From assembly GCF_020623625.1 (NCBI RefSeq), contig NC_060200.1, positions 2,748,001 through 2,812,000 of the forward strand: 64,000 nucleotides of DNA, written 5' to 3'. This DNA is from Saccharomycodes ludwigii. Lineage: Eukaryota > Ascomycota > Saccharomycetes > Saccharomycodales > Saccharomycodaceae. Position 1 is the first letter of the stretch. Every line of letters starts with the position of its first letter. The translations under genes were made by a program, and so were the position numbers. Positions 41,728-52,455 of the stretch are shown here, piece after piece. The notes beneath the pieces are model-generated. The model worked only from the letters and a program-made list of their open reading frames with translations. It had not been told where the DNA came from and did not search any database.

Positions 41728-42885
41728 ATGGTTGTTTATACCAGCAAGTTATGTTTAGCCCCTATGGTTAGGGCGGGTGAATTGCCTACAAGATTATTAG
41801 CCTTAAGATATGGTGCTGATTTGGTATGGGGACCAGAAATAATTGATAAAAAGTTAGTTCAATGCAAAAGAGTAGTCAATAATACATTAAATACTATTGA
41901 TTTCGTGGCTCCAAACAATAATAAAAATGGTGATTCTAATATCGTCGTCTTTAGAACGTATCCTAAAGAAGAAAGTGGTAAATTGATTTTTCAACTAGGA
42001 ACCTCCACACCAAGCATAGCCGTTGAGGCAACTTCAAAAATTATAAAAGATGTTGATGGAATTGATGTCAACGCAGGTTGCCCTAAACATTTTTCTATTC
42101 ATTCAGGTATGGGAGCTGCATTGTTAAAGACTCCAGACAAGTTGTGTACCATTCTAAAAGAATTAGTGGAAAAAATTGGTAATCCAAATAATAAACCTAT
42201 AAGCGTTAAAATAAGAATTCTAGATCACAAGGAAGATACTTTGAATTTAGTAGAAAAATTATGTCAAACGGGTATCAAAAATCTAACAGTCCACTGCAGA
42301 ACACCAATAATGAGGAATAGGGAACTCCCCATTAGAGATTATATACCATTTATCTTTGACATTTGTGAAAAAAATGGTGTAAGCTTAATAATGAACGGTG
42401 GATTGAAAAATCGCAAACATTTTTTCGAAATTAAAGAAAAAATGAAATTAAACAATAAAATTGGCGGAATGTTTGCTGACTGTGCTGAAGCTAATCCGAG
42501 TATCTTTAGTGAATCACCGCTCTATTGGTTCCAAGTCGTAAAGGATTACATTGAGGTTGCCAATCAATTTGATCATTCTGTTCACAATGTTAAATATTCT
42601 TTGACAAGAATTATACCTGGCAAGTCCAAATTGTATCAGCTTATAACGAGAAGTAAATCCTTAAAAGAAATTAACTACATTTTAACAAATTACATTCTAG
42701 ATAACAAAACTGGCGAAGCTGATAAAGTAAATGCTGAAAAGTATTTAGATGAATGCAGAGAAAAGGAAAAAATAGTCAAACAAGAATTGAATAAACTCAA
42801 ACAAGAACAAGCAAAGCATAAGCTTGTTCCAGATATCGTGAATGCTACTAATAATCTTAAAGCTAATAAAAGGCATAAAACTTAA
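41728..42885 (+). CDS. SMM1: tRNA dihydrouridine synthase Dus2 (Smm1)
   Basis: Predicted 385-residue FMN enzyme that reduces U20 to dihydrouridine in cytoplasmic tRNAs. The N-terminus KLCLAPMVRAGELPTRLLAL and the motif YGADLVWGPEIIDKKLVQC are nearly those of S. cerevisiae Dus2. The catalytic Cys is C118 in VNAGCPKHFSIHSGMGAALL. KPISVKIRILD, LTVHCRT and SLIMNGGLKNR complete the TIM-barrel signature. The helical C-terminal domain ends in a Lys-rich tail. Length equals S. cerevisiae (384). It is convergent with ACC1, as YNR015W/YNR016C are. Confidence 0.97.
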   Translation: MVVYTSKLCLAPMVRAGELPTRLLALRYGADLVWGPEIIDKKLVQCKRVVNNTLNTIDFVAPNNNKNGDSNIVVFRTYPKEESGKLIFQLGTSTPSIAVEATSKIIKDVDGIDVNAGCPKHFSIHSGMGAALLKTPDKLCTILKELVEKIGNPNNKPISVKIRILDHKEDTLNLVEKLCQTGIKNLTVHCRTPIMRNRELPIRDYIPFIFDICEKNGVSLIMNGGLKNRKHFFEIKEKMKLNNKIGGMFADCAEANPSIFSESPLYWFQVVKDYIEVANQFDHSVHNVKYSLTRIIPGKSKLYQLITRSKSLKEINYILTNYILDNKTGEADKVNAEKYLDECREKEKIVKQELNKLKQEQAKHKLVPDIVNATNNLKANKRHKT

Positions 42886-42966
42886 AGATCCTTAGCTTTC
42901 TTAATTACATTGCATTTATTTTTTTTTTTTCTTCTCATATATTCTTATTATATCATATATAGATAT

Positions 42967-43001
<35 letters not shown>

Positions 43002-43233
43002 CATATATTTCTTTTTTATTTTCATTAAGACAGAACAAAAAACGTAAAAGAAAATTATGAATTTACATCTTTTAATAATCAACTAAGTAATATATATATA
43101 TATACGTATGTATGTATAGGGAAAAAAAAAAAAGTTAAATAAAAACAGGCAAACACAATATGATATAAAAAAAATTAAAGTTTATATCGTAAAAAAAAAA
43201 ACAGGCATAACAAAAGAGAAAATAAAGTCAAGT
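42886..43233. other. Convergent 3' region, SMM1 / ACC1
   Basis: About 350 bp shared by two 3' ends. It holds a TA run at about 42966-42998, a second at 43091-43104, and short A runs. Nothing else is seen. Confidence 0.6.
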
Positions 43234-46200
43234 TTATTTCAAATTCTTTAAAATCTTTTCCTTATCAGAAGCAGATAATAGTTTCAAAACTTCAGATAAT
43301 CCAACAATAGCATTATCATGATCACTTCTCAAGGACTTGGCTAGATTTTGAGCAATAGCTTCAACCTTGATAGATTTTAATTTTTCGTCTAACAACTGGT
43401 AATTCTCTTCTACCCAATTCGTAACTTGTCTATCATCTTGTTGATTAACAGAAGCTGGATACCATGATCTGATTCTGGCAAGCAACTCTAACCTGGAAGC
43501 TGATGGTAGTTCAGATTGTAATCTTCTGCACAAATATTCTTCGTTCAACTTTCTTCTCAACCTCCAGAAAAAGTAACGACGAGCATTAGTCCATTTCAAG
43601 GCTTCTCTAATAACATGTTTAGCCAGCATACGGTCAGATCTATCATGCAAATCAGCAAATTGAACAGTAATTTGATGATAAATTGGTAACAACCATTTTT
43701 CACGTTGAGCCAAAGCTGTGGAAATAGTTTTATGTTCCTCAGCATTCAAGGAGCTGTCGGCCAACTTATCCTTCAATTCTTTATATTTGTCGTCCAATCT
43801 GTACATAGTATTCAACAACTTTTCTCTACGGTATTTGATACCCACCATACCCTCGGGTTCCAAAACACCAGCTCTGGAATCAACATCTGCATACATTTCC
43901 ATGTGGTCAGGATTAATGGTTGGATCTACAACAACCCAAGAACCACCTCTCAATTCACCGGTTGGTGGAATATAGACAAAGACAGGTTGTTTGTAGGCAA
44001 CTAATGCATCAACAATAAAAGAACCATATTTCAAAACCTCATTGTACATATCACGTTGGCCACCAGAGAAACCTCTCCAATTAGCCAAGATCATCAAAGG
44101 CAATTGTTCACCATGGTTGAAATCATTAATGGCTTGAGCAGTCTTAAATGCAGAATTTGGATACCAAACTTGTCCAGCCTCTTGAACCAACATCTCAGTA
44201 GAATCAGGATTAGCAGGGTCCGCTGGAATCAAGTTTTCAACAGTTCTAGTCTCAACACAAATAACACCCATTGGAATACCACCCAAACGAGCTCTTCCAA
44301 CAACAACACCCTTGGCCCAACCAGATAAGGTTTCCTTGAAGGAGCCCTTATCAAACAAACCATATTCAAAACCATCTTCATCTTGTTTACCTTCAATCAT
44401 CCATCTAACGTCGTAAGCCTTCTTAGGTTCTGGAGCAAAATCAACATCTCTATCCCAAGTATCTTCAGATTCTAAAATAGGAACCGGCATATCACGTTTG
44501 GCTGGAATGTAGGATAGCCATTCTATGATCTTAGAAACACCATCTAAATCATCCTTGGCAGTTAAGTGAGAAACACCGTTGTTGTACATAATTTGAGTAC
44601 CACCCAATTGCAAGTTAGAAGAGTAAACTTCTCTTCCCAACAACTTGTTAATAGCTGGTGCACCAGTTAAAATAATCGGTTGTCCTTCAACTTGAATAGC
44701 TCTTTCACCTAATCTAACTAAATAGGCACCAATACCAACGGATCTACAAGAAACTAAGGTAATGGTGAAAATGTCCTTGTATGCTCTAGAAGTGGCACCA
44801 GCAATCAACCCAGAGCCTCTTAAACATTCAACACCTAAACCATCCTCAGAACCAATAATAGTCTTAATAACAAATCTCTCTTCACCATTTTCAACAACAC
44901 GTTCAGTAAGAACACTGTTTTCTTTACCGTCTTTCTTCAACTGAGCTAGACCATCAGCCGTCATGTACAAATATTCGAATCCCTTGGCTGGATCAGAGGC
45001 ATCCTTCCAGGCGACTTGGTAATATGGAATCAATTCATCAGCAATACCGATTCTAGCACCAGAGTTTGCAGATAAGTAGATTCTTGGAATACCCAACTTT
45101 CTAGCATATTTGGTGGCCTTGTTGAAAAATTCGTCCTCCTTTGGACCAAAAGAACCAATCTTAAAAGTAATATCATTTGCAATAACAACAAATTGACGAC
45201 CACGAGAATATTCTGGAGTTCTGGCTGTAATCTTGAAAGCAACCATACCAATAGTATTGGCACCAGCCTCACGCTCCACTTCGGTCAACTCACCATTCTC
45301 ATCTTCAATCAATTCGTTTGAAATGAAAAACAAGTCAGTAACTTTTGTCATTGGAGAAGTCTTTTTCCATTCAGAAACAAGAGCTTGGCGGAATAACTCG
45401 GGGAAATCATAAACATAAGTTGTACCCATTAAATGAGCCTTATAACGTTTTGGTTGCAACCATTCTTTAACAGGATATGGTGTAGCAATAGGCCTTAAAT
45501 GCATGGATCCCGGTTTATCTAAAGACTTGAAAACCCAAACACCTTCAGAGTTCTTAATTTCAGTGTACAATTCCGTTTTAACAACATAACCAGAAACATT
45601 ATTGATCAAAGCTCTCAATGGAACTGGTGACCCGGTCTTTGGATCCTTGATAATAATACGTATTTCAGCAGCAGCAATACGTAAACGCAATAATCTTTTA
45701 CCAAATCTCTCCAAGAACCCACCAAAGGCAGCTTCAACATCTTCTGGAGTAATATCGAAAACAGAAGAAAAATTAATGAAAATATGGTTCAAGTCCGAAT
45801 TAGAGGTGTCGATAATTTCCAAGTTATCTAAAATATCAGACATCAACCTATTGGCTTCGGATGTTAAGTATTCTTGAATACTGATGTCATCACGAATACG
45901 ACCAGTTCTAATAATACCTCTGGTGAAAAATCTTTTATCAACAGGAGAATTCTTTGCAATGGCTTCGTAAACATGGATATTTCTATTACCAGTAAAAATT
46001 TGCTTAATATTAAAGTTGGACATTCTTCCTAATTCCAATTGGAAAGCTAATGCAGGTTCAACGTTACGGATGGTTTCATCTTCCTCATAATTAGGACCAC
46101 GGAAGGTATAGAACTTAGGATAACTACCATCATTGTAGGTGAAAATAAAAGTAATACGACGAATAGAGGCATTTACCAAACTCTTCTTGTTCATATCCAA

Positions 46201-49200
46201 AATTTCCCTTAATCTCTTCAAAACCTGTTTGTCGTTTTCAAAACCGTCAGTAGAAGAAATGAAAACATTAGCAACATTGCTCAACGTTGAGTGGCCAAAA
46301 GATCTATTTGGAGCTGGACCCGAAGCACTATTTTGATGTGGAATAATACACAAAGCATCGGAAAGAGAATCATCAATATCATCCAAGTGTTTGGCAGCTA
46401 CTAAAACACCAGTTCTTAAAGGTTGGGTTCCATCGTTGGAAATAAAAGACAAATCAGAAACCGACATGGCCCTGTTTAAGCCCAATTTATTCTTCATCTG
46501 AGGAACAGAAATTGAAGAGTTACTTGGCAACTGGAATTTCCATTCAACGACAGGAGAACCACTGACTTTATGATGTTTCACATCACCAATTGTGTACGCT
46601 CTATAAGCACGACGAATGTAAACATCAGCAGCAGCAGAAGCAATATCCACATCGTTATCATTAAGAAATTGAGACAGAACATCAAAAACAACATAATTGG
46701 AATCAATTAAATCCTTTAAAATATTCAAATCTGGTTCAGAACGTCTAGCGTTGGATCCATATGAAGCCTTGACAACAGAGCTTTTCAAAATATGTTCAAC
46801 TTGAGCAGTTCTTTCAGAAATAGAAGGCAAAGCACCTTGAATTAAAATTTCTCTTGCTTGTAGAGCAACCTTAGCTGTAGCCTTGGACTCCAATTGAACA
46901 ATATTCTTCAAAGGCTCGGAAATAGCAGCAGCGACATCCGAAGAAATTTTGCATAATGGTTGGTAATGTTTCAAAATGGCCAAAATCAAATTGTTTTTCG
47001 CAAAGACTCTGGAGTGTGATAAAACGGTCAAAACAACCTTATTTAAATCGTCGGTATGCTCATCACGTAATTTTAAAATAACATCTTCCTCACGAACATT
47101 GGACCCACTGAATAAGCTTTCAACGTCATAATATTCCTCCAAAAACTTTGCAAAAACAGAGTGCTCATGAGCTTTCAAGCCGTTCGAATAACGTCTTGTA
47201 ATATCCAATAGTGGTTCAACAGTGGCAGAAAACAAAATAGACTCTGAATGTTCTTCGATCGAATGTTCCAACAATTTGTTAAGTTGCTTGGCAGGAAAAT
47301 CAGCAGAACGTTTTTCAGATCTGCTCACCAAGTCAGTCAATTTATCGTCCAGCTCTTTGGGTAATCTGGAATGCAAAGCAGAAACTTGCAGGCGCCATTC
47401 ACTATAAGGCAATTTTGGGTCTCTTAAGACTTGTATCAAATTTTGTAACGAGGTATTCATGATAACCTGATTATCATAACCCTTCAAAATATTTTCTAAA
47501 GTGGTAACTAAACTCTTGAACTTGTAGGCTGGTTTGGTACCTTCAATGATCGGAGCACCCAACTCTGGTAACATTCCTTCAAATGGCAAGGCATGTTTGA
47601 CCTTACTAGGATCATCTAAACTCAAAATACCTAAAATATCGCCTGCAGAAACGGTGGAACCTGGCTGTTTCAACAATTGAACAATACCGCTTTCTTGGGA
47701 AACTAATGGCATTTGCATCTTCATGACTTCAACTTCAGCATATGGTTGGCCAGCATTGACATGATCACCGCTTTCAACCAAATATTTAACCAACTTACCT
47801 GGCGATGGAGTACGCAATTGAGTTGGGTCATTTTCAGCTTCCAATAAAGTAGTCATGGAGTCAATAGACAATCTAGTAGCAGAAACTTCCTCCTTCCAAT
47901 AAATGGTGTGTGATTTACCGCCAACAGAAATCAATAAACCACCATCAGACAACTTACGAACTCCAACCTCACATTTGGAACCGTTAATAAACAAAGTATA
48001 ACGTTCATCTGCAGATTGGGCAACTGTAAACTTAAATCTCTTGTCTTCGTGAATAAATTCAATTGGGTACATAGTTTGCAACAATGATTTATTTGGAACT
48101 TGACCTCTTTTCAAGCTGTTGATATATTCTTCATGTGCCTTGGAAGATACAATATAGGCCTTTGTTGCAGCCCCACAAATGACAGCCAAAGTAGAGTCTG
48201 GTTTTTCGGCACTCATTTTCTGGCTGATTAAATCATCCAACCAACCAGTAGTAATAGTGTTTTCTTCAAAATCCTCAGTTTCTAGCAACTTGATTAAATA
48301 TTCAACAGTGGTTCGGAAATCACCTCTTATAGATAACTCTTTTAAAGCCACAACCATATGTCTTCTAGAGGCTTCTCTATTTTCACCAAAGGCAAAAATA
48401 TGACCGAACTGCGAATCCGCAAAAGAATGGATACCACCATTATTACCTACAGAAAAATAACCCCAAACATTTGATGAAGAACGGAAATTCAATTCGTAGA
48501 TTGAACCACCAGATGGCTTGAAACCTTCATTTGGATCTTCAGAGGTAATACGACAAGCGGTACAATGACCCTTTGGAATTGGTTTTCTTTGAGTTTTTAA
48601 GGATTCCTCCGAGGAGAAATCAAAATCAATCTTGGTTGCAGTACGTGGATCAACACCATAGAACAACCTAATATCCCTGATTCTATGCATTGGAATACCC
48701 ATAGCAATTTGCAATTGAGCCGCTGGTAAATTGACACCGCTAACCATTTCAGTAGTTGGATGTTCCACTTGCAATCTTGGGTTCAATTCCAAAAAGTAAA
48801 ATTTATCGTCTTCATGAGAATATAAATATTCAACGGTACCAGCAGAAACGTAGCCGACTAGCTTACCTAACCTAACAGCAGCCTTTTCCATCTTGGAAAA
48901 AGTTTCTGGTTTGGCAATAGTAACAGGTGCTTCTTCAATAATCTTTTGGTGACGTCTTTGGACCGAACAGTCACGGCCAAATAGAGAAATGTTGGTGCCG
49001 TACTGATCCGCCAATAATTGGACTTCTAAATGACGGGCTTGCCCAGCCAGTTTCATAATAAAAATAGGAGAGCCAGGAATTTCATTGGCAGCTTGATCAT
49101 ATAACGTCAAGAAATCCTCTTCACGTTCAACCTTTCTGATACCTTTACCACCACCACCTTCAGATGCCTTAACCATAATTGGGAACCCAATTTTTTTGGC

Positions 49201-49926
49201 AACAAGTAAACCTTCTTCGGGAGAAGAACAACAACCTTTTTGGTAAACAGAATCTTCAACAGAAACCAACCCATTATTTTTGTCAACAACAACTTGATCA
49301 ACACCAGTACCAGACCATGGAATGCATGGAACCTTGGCATGTTGGGCAACAATTGTGGAAGAAATTTTATCACCTAGAGATCTCATAGCATTTCCTGGAG
49401 GACCAATAAAGATGACTTTTCTTTTAGAAGCAGCCAATTTTTCTGGTAATAATGGGTTCTCAGACGCATGACCCCAACCAGCCCAAACTGCATCAACATT
49501 GGTTCTCTCCGCTATTTCCACAATTAAATCTACATTGGCATAATTGTTGTTATTAGTTCCACCTGGGACCTCGACATATTGGTCAGCCATTCGAATATAT
49601 TCGGCATTAGCTTCCAAATCTTCCGGAGTGGCCATGGCAACAAATTCAATAGTTCTTTCGTTACCAAATGTATCATAAGCCCACTTCCTAACAGATCTGA
49701 TTTCTTTGACAGCACCAATACCATTGTTTGCAATTAAAACTTTGGAAATAACGGTGTGACCACCATGAGACTTGACAAACTCTTTTAATATACCTTCCTC
49801 TGCCTTATCCAGGGTATTCAGACCAATGAAGTTGGATGGTAATTTAGCATGTTCTTTAGAGTAATCTGTGACTTCAAACTGCTTGTGTTGAGACTCAGCA
49901 ACTTCGGATAAATTTTCTTCACTCAT
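43234..49926 (-). CDS. ACC1: Acetyl-CoA carboxylase, cytosolic AUG form
   Basis: Predicted 2230 residues from the first in-frame ATG (49924-49926, MSEENLSEVAES, matching the S. cerevisiae Acc1 start MSEESL). The enzyme carboxylates acetyl-CoA to malonyl-CoA for fatty-acid synthesis. Order of domains: biotin carboxylase (about 50-560, with KASEGGGGKGIRKVE), biotin carboxyl carrier (EVMKMQMPL, near residue 740), a long central regulatory region with NRAMSVSDLSF (the site class phosphorylated by Snf1), then carboxyltransferase (about 1480-2100, with NSGARIGIADE and FRGFSGGQRDM). Similarity to S. cerevisiae Acc1 runs end to end. It is a single gene at the place corresponding to both ACC1 (YNR016C) and HFA1 (YMR207C). 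An upstream coding extension is listed separately. Confidence 0.98.
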   Translation of the reverse strand: MSEENLSEVAESQHKQFEVTDYSKEHAKLPSNFIGLNTLDKAEEGILKEFVKSHGGHTVISKVLIANNGIGAVKEIRSVRKWAYDTFGNERTIEFVAMATPEDLEANAEYIRMADQYVEVPGGTNNNNYANVDLIVEIAERTNVDAVWAGWGHASENPLLPEKLAASKRKVIFIGPPGNAMRSLGDKISSTIVAQHAKVPCIPWSGTGVDQVVVDKNNGLVSVEDSVYQKGCCSSPEEGLLVAKKIGFPIMVKASEGGGGKGIRKVEREEDFLTLYDQAANEIPGSPIFIMKLAGQARHLEVQLLADQYGTNISLFGRDCSVQRRHQKIIEEAPVTIAKPETFSKMEKAAVRLGKLVGYVSAGTVEYLYSHEDDKFYFLELNPRLQVEHPTTEMVSGVNLPAAQLQIAMGIPMHRIRDIRLFYGVDPRTATKIDFDFSSEESLKTQRKPIPKGHCTACRITSEDPNEGFKPSGGSIYELNFRSSSNVWGYFSVGNNGGIHSFADSQFGHIFAFGENREASRRHMVVALKELSIRGDFRTTVEYLIKLLETEDFEENTITTGWLDDLISQKMSAEKPDSTLAVICGAATKAYIVSSKAHEEYINSLKRGQVPNKSLLQTMYPIEFIHEDKRFKFTVAQSADERYTLFINGSKCEVGVRKLSDGGLLISVGGKSHTIYWKEEVSATRLSIDSMTTLLEAENDPTQLRTPSPGKLVKYLVESGDHVNAGQPYAEVEVMKMQMPLVSQESGIVQLLKQPGSTVSAGDILGILSLDDPSKVKHALPFEGMLPELGAPIIEGTKPAYKFKSLVTTLENILKGYDNQVIMNTSLQNLIQVLRDPKLPYSEWRLQVSALHSRLPKELDDKLTDLVSRSEKRSADFPAKQLNKLLEHSIEEHSESILFSATVEPLLDITRRYSNGLKAHEHSVFAKFLEEYYDVESLFSGSNVREEDVILKLRDEHTDDLNKVVLTVLSHSRVFAKNNLILAILKHYQPLCKISSDVAAAISEPLKNIVQLESKATAKVALQAREILIQGALPSISERTAQVEHILKSSVVKASYGSNARRSEPDLNILKDLIDSNYVVFDVLSQFLNDNDVDIASAAADVYIRRAYRAYTIGDVKHHKVSGSPVVEWKFQLPSNSSISVPQMKNKLGLNRAMSVSDLSFISNDGTQPLRTGVLVAAKHLDDIDDSLSDALCIIPHQNSASGPAPNRSFGHSTLSNVANVFISSTDGFENDKQVLKRLREILDMNKKSLVNASIRRITFIFTYNDGSYPKFYTFRGPNYEEDETIRNVEPALAFQLELGRMSNFNIKQIFTGNRNIHVYEAIAKNSPVDKRFFTRGIIRTGRIRDDISIQEYLTSEANRLMSDILDNLEIIDTSNSDLNHIFINFSSVFDITPEDVEAAFGGFLERFGKRLLRLRIAAAEIRIIIKDPKTGSPVPLRALINNVSGYVVKTELYTEIKNSEGVWVFKSLDKPGSMHLRPIATPYPVKEWLQPKRYKAHLMGTTYVYDFPELFRQALVSEWKKTSPMTKVTDLFFISNELIEDENGELTEVEREAGANTIGMVAFKITARTPEYSRGRQFVVIANDITFKIGSFGPKEDEFFNKATKYARKLGIPRIYLSANSGARIGIADELIPYYQVAWKDASDPAKGFEYLYMTADGLAQLKKDGKENSVLTERVVENGEERFVIKTIIGSEDGLGVECLRGSGLIAGATSRAYKDIFTITLVSCRSVGIGAYLVRLGERAIQVEGQPIILTGAPAINKLLGREVYSSNLQLGGTQIMYNNGVSHLTAKDDLDGVSKIIEWLSYIPAKRDMPVPILESEDTWDRDVDFAPEPKKAYDVRWMIEGKQDEDGFEYGLFDKGSFKETLSGWAKGVVVGRARLGGIPMGVICVETRTVENLIPADPANPDSTEMLVQEAGQVWYPNSAFKTAQAINDFNHGEQLPLMILANWRGFSGGQRDMYNEVLKYGSFIVDALVAYKQPVFVYIPPTGELRGGSWVVVDPTINPDHMEMYADVDSRAGVLEPEGMVGIKYRREKLLNTMYRLDDKYKELKDKLADSSLNAEEHKTISTALAQREKWLLPIYHQITVQFADLHDRSDRMLAKHVIREALKWTNARRYFFWRLRRKLNEEYLCRRLQSELPSASRLELLARIRSWYPASVNQQDDRQVTNWVEENYQLLDEKLKSIKVEAIAQNLAKSLRSDHDNAIVGLSEVLKLLSASDKEKILKNLK

Positions 49927-50145
49927 TATGCTTGATAATGATGTACTTTCTTTGTTATTATTGTATGATAAAGTATTGATACACCTAAGAAAAATATTTC
50001 TTAATAAAATGTTACTATGTATATTGCAATTATGCGAACGATAAAATATATCTCTAAATAATGGTAAATATTGTCTTGACCTTAATTGGCTATTAATTTT
50101 GTATAAATCTTTAGCAAAAAATAAAAGTCTATTTAAAATCAGCAC
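49927..50145 (-). CDS. ACC1: Putative non-AUG mitochondrial presequence of ACC1
   Basis: The ACC1 frame stays open for 73 codons above the canonical AUG, back to an in-frame TAA at 50152-50154. There is no ATG in this stretch. The first codons after the stop read ACC, AAA, GTG (50143-50145), CTG (50140-50142), ATT (50137-50139). The encoded leader has about ten Lys/Arg and only three Asp/Glu, is rich in Leu, Ile, Ser and Asn, and starts with the amphipathic-looking LILNRLLFFAKDLYK. This is a typical mitochondrial targeting signal. S. cerevisiae Hfa1 is known to start at an upstream AUU, and cryptic leaders are reported in unduplicated yeasts. The exact initiating codon here is not known. Confidence 0.75.
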
Positions 50146-50154
50146 TTTGGTTTA

Positions 50155-51473
50155 AAATTTATGAGGATAGTCCTGTAACTTTTTTTCTTGTGATTTTGTT
50201 AGTAAACGTTAATTAGATTTATAATTAGTGGATAATAATGATCTTTTTTTTTTTTTTTTTTTGTAAGCAATTGGGACAAAATAGTAATTGACTGTGTTTA
50301 TATTTTAGACTGTGTTTAATAACAATGTTATTTTTCTCTTTCTCTGCTGAAATTTTTTTTTTTTTACTACACTCATTAAATGAGAAAATATTGTTTTGAT
50401 ATAAACTTTTCTTTGGATTTTAATGTAATATGGTATAATAACAGACTTTTTTTTTTTTTGTCCTGCTTCTTAATTATCAATTTGCGTCCATCTTATTTTG
50501 TAACTTGCAGTTTACATAATGTTTTTTTTTTGTTGAAAAAAAATTTTTTTTTTTTTATCAAAAGGGTAGATTTCGTTTAGATTTAATTAAAAAAAAAAAA
50601 AACTTTCTGCTAATCGAGTTACAAAAATATTTTGCTAATTTTAACTTAGCCAACGTTAGCTCTTGAAATTTTCCATAAAAATTTAAGAGAATTGATAAAA
50701 AAAGATATATTGTACAGTCACTATACCCATTTCCTGCGTAAAATGGATGGGTTAAAAATTGCAATTTTCCATTGAACCCAATTGTACTCTAACTATACAT
50801 GATCATTATTGTAAATCTTTTTTTTTTTTTTTTGTAAAAAGAACCCTCATTAGTATAAAAATAGTAGACATACCTTTCCGAGTGAAGAATTGTTGCTGGT
50901 GTTTATGTTATAACTTTTTTTAATTTGTTCTTTATTTTCTTGAATATGTCCAAATTAAATAGAATAAAAATAAAAATAAAAATGAAAAATAAAAGTAAAT
51001 AACAAAAAAGAATGTATTATAATGTGTTGTTTGCCTGCTTTATTTTTATTTTTATTTATTTATTTACTTATATGATATGAATAGGTTAAAAGTTTTAATA
51101 AGAATTCAAAATGAAAAAAATAGTTAGTAAAATGGTTAAGAATTGTTAAACAGAACAACCGAAAAACTTTTTTCTTTTATTTGAAAAGGAGAGAGAAAGA
51201 AAGAAAGAAGGTTTAAAAGTGATGAAAAGATTTGACAAGAGTGGAGAGAAGATAAGCTTTATTCTTTTTTTTTTTCTTTTATATGAAAGACATGTAAAAT
51301 ATGTTTTTTTTTTTTTTTTTTTTTTTTTGTGCTTTAATAGTGCGATGTGTAAAAATCTTAGGGTTTTTAACTTTCGGCGGTTAATTCTAATTTTTTTTTT
51401 TTTTTTTTTTTTTTTGTTTGCTCGTATTTTGCATTTTTTATTTCAGTTTTTAATGTTATTTTTTTCAACAAAA

Positions 51474-51505
<32 letters not shown>

Positions 51506-52269
51506 AAAAAAAAGCAAAAAGAACATTTTTGGTGATATAATAGAAAATATATATATATATATGTACATAATATTTTTTTTTATTTTTGTTTTTTTCCTGT
51601 CTTTAAACGCTCCTTCTTTTCCCCTCCTGCATATATTTCATAGCAATTATATGTATTAGAAAATAGTTATCCCCAACTTTACTTCATTGTTGAACATCAT
51701 TATGTACGATAGAATTATGTAAGATAAACTTATGTAATGGTTGAATCTTGAATTATAGATTGAAAGAACTCTTTAATTTTATTTTTTCTCAACAATTTGA
51801 ACTTTTTTTTTTTTTTTTTTGTTGAGTAATTTCCCCTCTCCCCTTTAATTTTATATTTTCAATTACTTGATTTTCAATTCTTCAAACATAACCAAATAAA
51901 TAATATTATTAACCCTTTAATGTGCCTAGTTTATCTATGAATAAATATTTACGTTTGATTTATTATATTTCATCAATATTTTTTTTACAATTCCAGCCGA
52001 AAAAAAAATGGACATCTATTTAAATCCGCTACTTTCTTATAAAAGCTATACAAACAATAAATAAAATATATTCTAAATCTTGTGTATAAGGGTTTTATTA
52101 TGCTGCGCCAAACGTTATAGTTTTGGTCATTGGTTCTATTATTTGTTATCCATTTAATGATGATAAAAAAACACTTATAATATAGAGACCGTTGTTTCTC
52201 AAATATATCTTAGAAAAAAAAAAAGTTACTATTTTGTGTTAATTAAAAATAGCCTACAAATGTTTTTCA

Positions 52270-52300
<31 letters not shown>

Positions 52301-52455
52301 TGCTATATAGTTATAACATTAGACAACAAATATCCAAGTCTTTTCACTTTAAAAAATAATATATATAATCCTAAACGTGAATATAGCATGATAAAGATAG
52401 AAGAACGAATAAACAAAAAAAAAAAAAAAAAAAAAAAATTGGTTTGTAAAATTCA
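50155..52455. other. Long intergenic region upstream of ACC1
   Basis: About 2.3 kb between ACC1 and the 3' end of the next minus-strand gene, the longest gene-free stretch in the window. It holds many T runs (for example 50244-50262, 51304-51328 and 51391-51415), an A run at 51478-51502, and TA runs at 51549-51561 and 52275-52300. I looked for tRNA box B and Pol III patterns, a further ORF and repeats with gene-like content, and found none. It probably contains the ACC1 promoter and the other gene's 3' UTR; an unannotated ncRNA cannot be excluded. Confidence 0.55.
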
